From Rhabditoides inermis (taxonomy: Eukaryota; Nematoda; Chromadorea; Rhabditida; Rhabditidae): a stretch of DNA of 64,000 nt. The first letter of the stretch is position 1. Every line of letters starts with the position of its first letter. The translations under genes and the position numbers were made by a program. The notes under the pieces were generated by a model. The model was not told the origin of the DNA. It made no database searches and saw only the letters and a program-made list of their open reading frames with translations. This document shows positions 53,665-64,000 of the stretch, piece by piece. The stretch lies in assembly GCA_963966185.1 (NCBI GenBank), contig CAWZYM010000440.1, positions 37,501 to 101,500 on the forward strand, in the 5' to 3' direction.

Positions 53665-54770
53665 GGATGAGAAAAGGAGAGAGATGAGAAAAAGAGGTTA
53701 CATATTATTTCGCCTCGCCTCACTTCCCTGATTGAATATAGAAGGACGTGAGCATATAGTAATGTTTTATTGTATTAACTCAGAACATAGTAATCGCGCA
53801 GTTTGTTGGAGTGTGGTGAGCTGTTTCGTAGTGCGTGGTGATGTTCTCGCTCATTTGCACATTTGAGTGTCTCTTTCTCTAACAGCAGACAGACTGGCAG
53901 CTGGCGCACTCTCACCTCGCCACACTCTCTCGTCGCGGGGCAATAAAACAACGTCGATTAGAGGAATTTAATTGATAGCGGGCGTCAGAGGTCACAAAAA
54001 GATGCAAATTTCGGTAGAAGTGTAGTGGCCACCTATTTGCATGTTGTAGTAAAGGGAGACCTTACACGGTTGCCTAGTTTTCTTGAACAGCCCGCGACAA
54101 CTGTTTGGTGTCGCCTCGCCTCGACTAAATCACTTTGTGAAAGGAAACCAGGAGGAGTTATAAAAAGATTACGGGCAGATTTGTAGGTGAGGAAGTGTAG
54201 AGAAGTGACGTCGAAACCGTTTTTCGATAGCTGAAGTCTGCGATCCGCAGTGCTCGTTCTTGTAAGGTCTACTCGCCGCAGCCGATTCGTCAGTGACCCG
54301 TCTCCTCGCCTCACACACTATTTCGCCTGTTTTCTGTCTGACTCTCTCGGATTACGCGCTATTTCGTCGGACTTTCTGGAGCTTATAGCTCCGCGGATAT
54401 GAGAGAGAACGAGCTGAAAATTGGAATCCTGCATCTCGGGACCGAGACCATCGGATCGATGTCACGTTTGGCTAGATAGGAGTAGTGGCTGGCGCGGTAG
54501 AGCGATGTATGGACAGACACCATAGGGCATTTTGCACATACACCAGACTAGCGCGCTTCGCGCGCTAGAAATATAAGTATAAAATAGAGGAGAAAATTAT
54601 CTATCGATTGATATATAGATTGACTTGATATGTGCTCTGGAAGTGCTATTAGGAGCTGTGCTAGAAGTGCTGTTGTCAGAGTCTTCCAAAAACGAGGGAT
54701 CTTTATTGTATTTCCTTAATTTTGATTTACAGTATTAACAAATGTTTGAACAGTGTCAATGTCTAACAGT
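53450..54770. repeat. R block, copy 3
   Basis: (GA)n at about 53525-53664; octamers 54002-54009 and 54035-54042; CTAG hairpin 54548-54568. Confidence 0.9.
54033..54314 (-). other. conserved short open frame in R block 3
   Basis: 93 codons, starting further upstream (MRRGDGSLTNRL) than in copies 1 and 2. Confidence 0.3.
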
Positions 54771-54909
54771 AGCTGGTTGATAATTTTTGATTCTCGACTG
54801 ATATTATCTTACCTATGCTCATAGAAGGCGCTCCGAGATGCAGCCGAAGACTATCGGTATATGAGTGATAAATATGTTATAACTAAACTACACTCTCCGT
54901 TTCTCCGCT

Positions 54910-54959
<50 letters not shown>

Positions 54960-55055
54960 CCTCTCTCTCCCTCTCTCTTTCTCTTTCTCTCTTTCTCTTT
55001 CTCTCTCTCTCTCTCTTTCTCTTTCTCTCTCTCTTTTTCTCTCTCCTTCATAAAA
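54771..55055. repeat. spacer with (CT)n tract, second copy
   Basis: Repeats 47151-47360, with a longer, more interrupted CT tract (about 54910-55046). Confidence 0.8.
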
Positions 55056-55600
55056 GGCGCTCCGGCACGCTTCGCGCGCCTCCGCGGTCAAAGCCGATCA
55101 GTATATCAGTAATTATAATAAAACATTGATCACTGATACTGATATGCAATCTCTTCTACTCTCTGATCTTTTACTCTTTCGTATGCACATAAAAGGCGCT
55201 CCGGCACGCTTCGCGCGCCTCCGCGGTCAAAGCCGATCAGTAGATCAGTAATTATAATAAAACATTGATCACTGATACTGATATGCATTTTCTCCGACTC
55301 TCTGATCTTTTACTTTCTCGTATGCACATAGAGGGCGCTCCGGCACGCTTCGCGCGCCTCCGCGGTCAAAGTCTATCAGTAGATCAGTAATACTAAGAAT
55401 ATATTGATCACTGTTACTGATATGCATTTTTTCCGACTCTCTGATATTTACTCTCTCGTATGCACATAGAGGGCGCTCCGGCACGCTTCGCGCGCCTCCG
55501 CGGTCAAAGTCGATCAGTAGATCAGTAATTATAATAATACATTGATCACTGATACTGATATGCATTTTCTTATACTCTCTGATCTTTCACTTTCTCGTCA
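55056..55600. repeat. 139-bp satellite, block 4 (about 4 copies)
   Basis: Joins the 110-bp family at about 55600 with a breakpoint inside the monomer (ctttctcgtcataaagtatct). Confidence 0.92.
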
Positions 55601-58600
55601 TAAAGTATCTACTCTCGCCTATGAGCATAGACAGCAGCTCCGCGCGCCTCCGCGGTCAAATTCTATCAGTAGCTGGTTGACAATGATTAGTGATCACGGA
55701 TCTAATATTATAAAATATCTACTCTCGCCTATGATCATAGACAGCAGCTCCGCGCGCCTCCGCGGTCAAATTCTATCAGTAGCTGGTTGACAATGATTAG
55801 TTATCACGGATCTAATATTATAAAATATCTACTCTCGCCTATGATCATAGACAGCCGCTCCGCGCGCCTCCGCGGTCAAATTCTGTCAGTAGCTGGTTGA
55901 CAATGATTAGTTATCACGGATCTAATATTATAAAATATATACTCTCGCCTATGATCATAGACAGCAGCTCCGCGCGCCTCCGCGGTCAAATTCTATCAGT
56001 AGCTGGTTGACAATGATTAGTGATCACGGATCTAATATTATAAAATATCTACTCTCGCCTATGATCATAGACAGCTGCTCCGCGCGCCTCAGCGGTCAAA
56101 TTCTATCAGTAGCTGGTTGACAATGATAAGTTATCACGGATGTGATGTTATAAATCCTTTACTCTCGCCTATGTTCATAGACAGCCGCTCCGCGCGTCTC
56201 TGCGGTCTAATTCTATCAGTAGCTGGTTGACAAGGATTAGTTATCACGGATCTAATATTATAAAATCTCTACTCTCGCCTATGATCATAGACAGCCGCTC
56301 CGCGCGTCTCTGCGGTCAAATTCTATCAGTAGCTGGTTGACAATGATTAGTTATCACGGATCTATTATTAAAAAATATCTACTCTCGCCTATGATCATAG
56401 ACAGCCGCTCCGCGCGCCTCTGCGGTCAAATTCAATCAGTAGCTGGTTGACAATGATTAGTTATCACGGATCTAATATTATAAAATCTCTACTCTCGCCT
56501 ATGATCATAGACAGCCGGTCCGCGCGCCTCCGCGGTCAAATTCTATCAGTAGCTGGTTGACAATGATTAGTTATCACGGATCTAATATTATAAAATCTCT
56601 ACTCTCGCCTATGATCATAGACAGCTGCTCCGAGCGCCTACGCGGTCAAATTCTATCAGTAGCTGGTTGACAATGATTAGTTATCACGGATCTAATATTA
56701 TAAAATCTTTACTCTCGCCTATGATCATAGACAGCCGCTCCGCGCGTGTCTGCGGTCTAATTCTATCAGTAGCTGGTTGACAATGATTAGTTATCACGGA
56801 TCTAATATTATAAAATCTCTACTCTCGCCTATGATCATAGACAGCTGCTCCGCGCGCCTCAGCGGTCAAATTCTATCAGTAGCTGGTTGACAATGATTAG
56901 TTATCACGGATCTAATATTATAAAATCTCTACTCTCGCCTATGATCATAGACAGCTGCTCCGAGCGCCTACGCGGTCAAATTCTATCAGTAGCTGGTTGA
57001 CAATGATTAGTTATCACGGATCTAATATTATAAAATATTTACTCTCGCCTATAATCATGGATAGCTGCTCCGCGCGTCTCTGCGGTCAAATTCTATCAGT
57101 AGCTGGTTGACAATGATTAGTTATCACGGATCTAATATTATAAAATCTCTACTCTCGCCTATGATCATAGACAGCCGGTCCGCGCGCCTCCGCGGTCAAA
57201 TTCTATCAGTAGCTGGTTGACAATGATTAGTTATCACGGATCTAATATTATAAAATCTCTACTCTCGCCTATGATCATAGACAGCTGCTCCGAGCGCCTA
57301 CGCGGTCAAATTCTATCAGTAGCTGGTTGACAATGATTAGTTATCACGGATCTAATATTATAAAATCTTTACTCTCGCCTATGATCATAGACAGCCGCTC
57401 CGCGCGTCTCTGCGGTCTAATTCTATCAGTAGCTGGTTGACAATGATTAGTTATCACGGATCTAATATTATAAAATCTCTACTCTCGCCTATGATCATAG
57501 ACAGCCGCTCCGCGCGTCTCTGCGGTCAAGTTCTATCAGTAGCTGGTTGACAATGATTAGTTATCACGGATCTATTATTATAAAATATCTACTCTCGCCT
57601 ATGATCATAGACAGCCGCTCCGCGCGCCTCAGCGGTCAAATTCTATCAGTAGCTGGTTGACAATGATTAGTTATCACGGATCTAATATTATAAAATCTCT
57701 ACTCTCGCCTATGATCATAGACAGCTGCTCCGAGCGCCTACGCGGTCAAATTCTATCAGTAGCTGGTTGACAATGATTAGTTATCACGGATCTAATATTA
57801 TAAAATCTCTACTCTCGCCTATGATCATAGACAGCTGCTCCGAGCGCCTACGCGGTCAAATTCTATCAGTAGCTGGTTGACAATGATTAGTTATCACGGA
57901 TCTAATATTATAAAATATTTACTCTCGCCTATAATCATGGATAGCTGCTCCGCGCGTCTCTGCGGTCAAATTCTATCAGTAGCTGGTTGACAATGATTAG
58001 TTATCACGGATCTAATATTATAAAATCTCTACTCTTGCCTATGATCATAGACAGCTGCTCCGAGCGCCTACGCGGTCAAATTCTATCAGTAGCTGGTTGA
58101 CAATGATTAGTTATCACGGATCTAATATTATAAAATATTTACTCTCGCCTATAATCATGGATAGCTGCTCCGCGCGTCTCTGCGGTCAAATTCTATCAGT
58201 AGCTGGTTGACAATGATTAGTTATCACGGATCTAATATTATAAAATCTCTACTCTCGCCTATGATCATAGACAGCTGCTCCGAGCGCCTACGCGGTCAAA
58301 TTCTATCAGTAGCTGGTTGACAATGATTAGTTATCACGGATCTAATATTATAAAATCTCTACTCTCGCCTATAATCATGGATAGCTGCTCCGCGCGTCTC
58401 TGCGGTCAAATTCTATCAGTAGCTGGTTGACAATGATTAGTTATCACGGATCTAATATTATAAAATATCTACTCTCGCCTATGATCATAGACAGCCGCTC
58501 CGCGCGCCTCCGCGGTCAAATTCTATCAGTAGCTGGTTGACAATGATTAGTTATCACGGATCTAATACTATAAAATATTTACTCTCGCCTATAATCATAG

Positions 58601-58639
58601 ATAGCCCTCCGCGCGCCTCTGCGGTCAAATCCTGTCAGT
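55601..58639. repeat. 110-bp satellite, long block (about 27 copies)
   Basis: actctcgcct recurs at exact 110-bp steps through most of the block (for example 55721, 55831, 55941, 56051). Variant monomers (gctgctccgagcgccta) recur at 56621, 56951 and 57281, a 330-bp three-monomer spacing, then at other multiples of 110. Confidence 0.95.
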
Positions 58640-58732
58640 AGCTGGTTGACAATTATTATTTATTTAAGATCCAAGTAGACTTTATAGTTATCACTGATCT
58701 AATAATATAAAATTCATGAAAGAAAGATAGAT

Positions 58733-58768
<36 letters not shown>

Positions 58769-59750
58769 GAAAAAAGAGAGATGAGAAAAGGAGGTGGTAC
58801 TATTAAGTATTTCGCCTCGCCTCACTTCCCTGATTGAACATACAATGACGTGAGTGCATAATGTTTTATTGTATGTGCTCAGAAAATAAAATTTGCACAG
58901 TTTGTTGGAGTGTGGTGAGCTGTTTCGTAGTGCGTGGTGATGTTCTCGCTCATTTGCACAATTGACTGTCTTTTTCTCTGACATCAGACAGACTGGCAGC
59001 TGGCGCACTCTCACCTCGCCACACTCTCTCGTCGCGGGGCAATAAAGTGGCGTCGATTAGAGGAATTTAATTGATAGCGGGCGTCAGAGGTCATAAAAAG
59101 ATGCAAATTTTGGTAGAAGTGTAGTGATCACCTATTTGCATGTTGTAGTAAAGGGAGACCTTACACGGTTGCCTAGTTTTCTTGAACAGCCCGCGACAAC
59201 TGTTTGGTGTCGCCTCGCCTCGACTAAATCACTTCGTGAAAGGAAACCAGGAGGAGTTACAAAAAGATTACGGGCAGATTTGTAGGTGAGGGAGTGTAGA
59301 GGAGTGACGTCGAAACCGTTTTTCGATAGCTGAAGTCTGCGATCCGCAGTGCTCGTTCTTGTAAGGTATACTCGCCGCAGCCGATTCGTCAGTGACCCGT
59401 CTCCTCGCCTCACACACTATTTCGCCGCTTTTGTGTCTGACTCTCTCTGATTACGCGCTGTTTCGTCGGACGTTCTGGAGCTTATAGCTCCGCGGATATG
59501 AGAGATAAAGATCTGAAAATTGGAATCCTGCATCTCGGGACCGAGACCATCGGATCGATGTCACGTTTGGCTAGATAGGAGTAGTGGGTGGCGCGGTAGA
59601 GCGATGGACGTACAGACACCATAGAGCATTTTGCACTTACACCAGACTAGCGCGCTTCGCGCGCTAGATGTAATAAGGATAAACAGATAGAGGATGAAAT
59701 TATCTATCGATCGATGTATTGATTGATATGATATGTAGTCTAGAAGCTAA
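58640..59750. repeat. R block, copy 4
   Basis: Short (GA)n (about 58735-58765); octamers 59101-59108 and 59134-59141; CTAG hairpin 59647-59667. The AATAAA context changes to gcaataaagtgg. The right end diverges after the hairpin. Confidence 0.9.
59132..59413 (-). other. conserved short open frame in R block 4
   Basis: 93 codons, nearly the same protein as copy 3. Confidence 0.3.
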
Positions 59751-60985
59751 GATAGAAAGAAAGAAGTTCTTGCTGCGCGATCACTCTACAAGACTCCTCC
59801 AGTAGATGATTATTAATCATGTTATGTTACAGTGTTATAAAAATATGTCAATAATGATTTGCACGCTTCTTTGATACATAGGAGCTTTGGCAAGCTATCG
59901 CGCGTGTACGCTGTCAAAGTCTATAAAAACAGGTTGATAATTATTATATTTCTTTGATAACTGAACTACACTTTTCCAAGTTCATAGAAGACGCTCCGGC
60001 ACGCTGCTGCGCGCATTCGCTGTCAAATTCTAAAAGTCTACAGTCGATAAGTAATGATTTTATTTATATATCACTGTTCTTCTCGCTGTCAAAACAGATT
60101 CTGTCAAATTCTAACGGTAAACTGTTGATAAGTCCAGATTTTTTTATCACTGGTCTACTCTCTCTTTTGCTAATAAAAAGCGCTCCGTCACGCTGCCGCG
60201 AGCCTCCGCTAACAAAGATTATCAGTACATAGTTCGGTGGCATTAAATATTTTCAAATTTTCATATTACTGATCTACATTTTCTCGGTCTCACCGTCTCT
60301 CTGGTTCCTCTCTCACTCTTCCCTGCATTCATACAAACCGCTCCGGCACGCTGCCGCGCACTTCCGCGTAAAAGTCTATAATTAGATCCATAATAAAAAA
60401 ATTTCCATATTATTTCACGATTTATCCATATTTCTGATCTTTCACTCTTTCTCATGCGCATAGAAGGCGCTCCGGCACGCTGCCGCGCACCTCCGCGTAA
60501 AAGTCTACAATTAGATCCACAATAAAAATTTTTCCATATTATTTCACGATTTATCCATCTTTCTGATCTTTCACTCTTTCTCATGCGCATAGAAGGCGCT
60601 CCGGCACGCTGCCGCGCGCCTCCGCGTAAAAGTCTATAATTAGATCAATAATAATATTTTTTCTTTATTATTTCACAATTTATCCATCTTTCTGATCTTT
60701 CACTCTTTCTCATGCGCATAGAAGGTGCTCCGGCACGCTGCCGCGCACCTCCGCCGCGTAAAAGTCTATCAGTAGATCAATAATAATATTTTTCATTAGT
60801 AATCTACGATTTACTGATTTTTCACTCTTTTTTATGCGCATAGAAGGCGGCACGCAGCCGCGCTATCAAAATCTATTAAAATTTTTGATAATTGCTATAT
60901 TGTAATATTTATCTTTTCACTTTTCTACATTTTGCTATGCCCAATATAGAGGGAGGAGGAGACAAAGTGGTGAAGGAATCCGGCA
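59751..60985. repeat. diverged satellite DNA incl. about 129-bp family
   Basis: The part up to about 60180 is irregular. From there, units of about 129 bp carry cgctccggcacgctgccgcgc, cgtaaaagtctataattagatc and tttcacgatttatccat. Confidence 0.8.
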
Positions 60986-62205
60986 CGCTCCGGCGGTCAA
61001 ATTCTATCAGTAGTTGACAATGATTAGTTATCACGGATCTAATATTATAAAATCTCTACTCTCGCCTTTGATCACAGACAGCCGCTCCGCGCACCTCAGC
61101 GGTAAAATTCTATCAGTAGCTGGTTGACAATTATTATTTATCACGGATCTAATATTATAAAATCTCTACTCTCGCCTTTGATCACAGACAGCCGCTCCGC
61201 GCGCCTCCGCGGTCAAATCCTATCAGTAGCTGGTTGACAATGATTAGTTATCACGGATCTAATATTATAAAATCTCTACTCTCGCCTTTGATCACAGACA
61301 GCCGCTCCGCGCACCTCAGCGGTAAAATTCTATCAGTAGCTGGTTGACAATTATTATTTATCACGGATCTAATATTATAAAATCTCTACTCTCGCCTTTG
61401 ATCACAGACAGCCGCTCCGCGCGCCTCCGCGATCAAATCCTATCAGTAGCTGGTTGACAATGATTAGTTATCACGGATCTAATATTATAAAATCTCTACT
61501 CTCGCCTTTGATCACAGACAGCCGCTCCGCGCACCTCAGCGGTAAAATTCTATCAGTAGCTGGTTGACAATTATTATTTATCACGGATCTAATATTATAA
61601 AATCTCTACTCTCGCCTTTGATCACAGACAGCCGCTCCGCGCGCCTCCGCGGTCAAATCCTATCAGTAGCTGGTTGACAATGATTAGTTATCACGGATCT
61701 AATATTATAAAATCTCTACTCTCGCCTTTGATCACAGACAGCCGCTCCGCGCACCTCAGCGGTAAAATTCTATCAGTAGCTGGTTGACAATTATTATTTA
61801 TCACGGATCTAATATTATAAAGTCTCTACTCTCGCCTTTGATCACAGACAGCCGCTCCGCGCGCCTCCGCGGTCAAATCCTATCAGTAGCTGGTTGACAA
61901 TGATTAGTTATCACGAATCTAACATTATAAAATCTCTACTCTCGCCTTTGATCACAGACAGCCGCTCCGCGCGCCTCCGCGGTCAAATCCTATCAGTAGC
62001 TGGTTGACAATTATTAGTTTTCACGGATCTAATATTATAAAATATCTACTCTCGACTATGATCATAGACAGCCGCTCCGCGCGCCTCCGCGGTCAAATCC
62101 TATCAGTAGCTGGTTGAAAATGGTTAGTTATCACGGATCTAATATTATAAAATATCTACTCTCGCCTACGATCATAGACATCCGCTCCGCGCGCCTCCGC
62201 GCAGT
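60986..62205. repeat. 110-bp satellite, second block, with 220-bp dimers
   Basis: About 11 monomers. Types with cacctcagcggtaaaattc and gcctccgcggtcaaatcc alternate strictly for about eight monomers. Confidence 0.94.
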
Positions 62206-64000
62206 AATAATAAGAATAAATTGATCCCTGCTACTTATATGCATTTTCTTCGACTCTCTGATCGTTCACATTCTCGTATGCACATAGAAAGCGCTCCGGC
62301 ACGCTCCGCGCGCCTTCGCGGTCAAAGTATATCAGTATATCAGTAATAATAAGAATATATTGATCACTGCTACTGATATGACTTTTCTCCGACTCTCTGA
62401 TCGTTCACTTTCTCGTATGCACATAGAAAGCGCTCCGGCACGCTTCGCGCGCCTCCGCGGTCAAAGTATATCAGTAGATCAGTAATAATAAGAATATATT
62501 GAACAATGATACTGATATGACTTTTCTCCGACTCTCTGATCCTTCATTTTCTCGTATGCACATAGAAAGCGCTCCGGCACGCTCCGCGCGCCTCCGCGGT
62601 CAAAGTATATCAGTAGATCAGTAATAATAAGAATATATTGAACACTGATACTGATATGACTTTTTTCTGACTCTCTGATCGTTCATTTTCTCGTATGCAC
62701 ATAGAAAGCGCTCCGGCACGCTTCGCGCGCCTCCGCGGTCAAAGTATATCAGTAGATCAGTAATAATAAGAATATATTGAACACTGATACTGATATGACT
62801 TTTCTCCGACTTTCTGATCCTTCATTTTCTCGTATGCACATAGAAAGCGCTCCGGCACGCTCCGCGCGCCTCCGCGGTCAAAGTATATCAGTAGATCAGT
62901 AATAATAAGAATATATTGAACACTGATACTGATATGACTTTTCTCCGACTCTCTGATCGTTCATTTTCTCGTATGCACATAGAAAGCGCTCCGGCACGCT
63001 TCGCGCGCCTCCGCGGTCAAAGTATATCAGTAGATCAGTAAAATAAGAATATATTGATCACTACTACTGATATGCATTTTATCCGACTCTCTGATCTTTC
63101 ACTCTCGTATGCACATAGAAGGCACTCCGGCACGCTTCGCGCGCCTCCGCGGTCAAAGCCGATCAGTAGATCAGTAATTATAAAAAAAACATTGATCACT
63201 GCTACTGATATGCATTTTATCCGACTCTCTGATCGTTCATTTTCTCGTATGCACATAGAAGGCGCTCCGGCACGCTTCGCGCGCCTCCGCGGTCAAAGCC
63301 GATCAGTAGATCAGTAATTATAATAAAACATTGATCACTGATACTGATATGCATTTTCTCCGACTCTCTGATTTTTTACTCTTTCGTATGCACATAAAAG
63401 GTGATACTGATATGCATTTTCTCCGACTTTCTGATCTTTTACTTTTTCGTTTGCACATAGAGGGCGCTCCGGCACGCTTCGCGCGCCCCCGCGGTCAAAG
63501 CCGATCAGTAGATCAGTAATATTAAGAATATATTGATCACTGCTACTGATATGCATTTTCTCCGAATCTCTGATCTTTCACTTTCTCGTATGCACATAGA
63601 AGGCGCTCCGGCACGCTTCGCGCGCCTCCGCGGTCAAAGCCGATCAGTAGATCAGTAATTATAATAAAACATTGATCACTGATACTGATATGCATTTTCT
63701 CCGACTCTCTGATTTTTTACTCTTTCGTATGCACATAAAAGGTGATACTGATATGCATTTTCTCCGACTCTCTGATCTTTCACTTTCTCGTATGCACATA
63801 GAAAGCGCTCCGGCACGCTCCGCGCGCCTCCGCGGTCAAAGTCGATCAGTAGATCAGTAATAATAAGAATATATTGATCACTGCTACTGATATGCATTTT
63901 CTCCGACTCTCTGATCGTTCACTTTTTTATATGCACATAGAAAGCGCTCCGGCACGCTCCGCGCGCCTCCGCGGTCAAAGTCGATCAGTAGATCAGTAAT
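62206..64000. repeat. 139-bp satellite, block 5, runs off the window
   Basis: About 13 monomers at 137-140-bp steps. The part from 63331 includes a repeated truncated monomer (cataaaaggtgatactgatat at about 63393 and 63735). Confidence 0.93.

Noticed and set aside
55601..58639. CRISPR-like regular repeats
   Set aside because: The 110-bp units repeat whole, without unique spacers, in eukaryotic satellite context.
45220..64000. Telomere repeats or rDNA spacer
   Set aside because: No simple telomeric hexamer arrays and no rRNA sequence; monomers of 110-139 bp fit satellite DNA.

Overview
This is eukaryotic nuclear DNA, most likely from an invertebrate animal. It has one conserved metazoan gene (a YIPF4 homologue) and a second spliced gene, both with GT-AG introns, some very short (43 and 48 nt). 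It also has several non-LTR retrotransposons of RTE and CR1-like type, tRNA-derived SINE-like sequences, many (GA/CT)n tracts and large satellite arrays. The tiny introns and the ORF1 type of the CR1-like element would fit a nematode, but I cannot fix the phylum from sequence alone. No bacterial-style operons, CRISPR arrays or rRNA genes are visible.

Layout. 1-2.6 kb: the 3' seven-eighths of a YIPF4-like gene on the + strand. 2.7-3.2 kb: two copies of a tRNA-derived SINE, head to head. 4.2-7.0 kb: a five-exon gene on the - strand encoding a 352-residue protein of unknown function with two copies of a tyrosine-rich motif. 9.1-10.2 kb: a 5'-truncated RTE with an 11-bp target-site duplication. 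10.3-16.7 kb: no gene seen; it holds GA tracts, a tRNA-like sequence, a 111/114-bp near-perfect inverted repeat and a 584-bp pure tetranucleotide array. 16.7-17.4 kb: two abutting TTAA-flanked terminal-inverted-repeat elements sharing one TTAA. 17.5-20.3 kb: a decayed CR1-like LINE. 23.9-25.4 kb: a second truncated RTE of the same family, with a 9-bp duplication.

26.7-45.2 kb is a degenerate tandem array of about 2.0-2.6-kb units built from three modules (here A, B, C). A TATA-plus-start-site-like sequence sits at the module junctions. A nearly intact 4,460-bp CR1-like LINE (29978-34437, - strand) has inserted into it and is flanked by the 6-bp repeat gatata. Its ORF1 and ORF2 are in one frame, separated by a single TAG. 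It carries six exact-length 17-bp repeats at its 5' end.

45.2-64 kb is satellite DNA. There are two main families (periods about 139 and 110 bp) and a minor one (about 129 bp), which share a GC-rich core. They are interrupted four times by an approximately 1.2-kb block (R) that carries a conserved inverted pair of octamer motifs and a short open frame. The host genes show no functional link to each other; the rest is a record of transposition, template switching, unequal exchange and array homogenisation.
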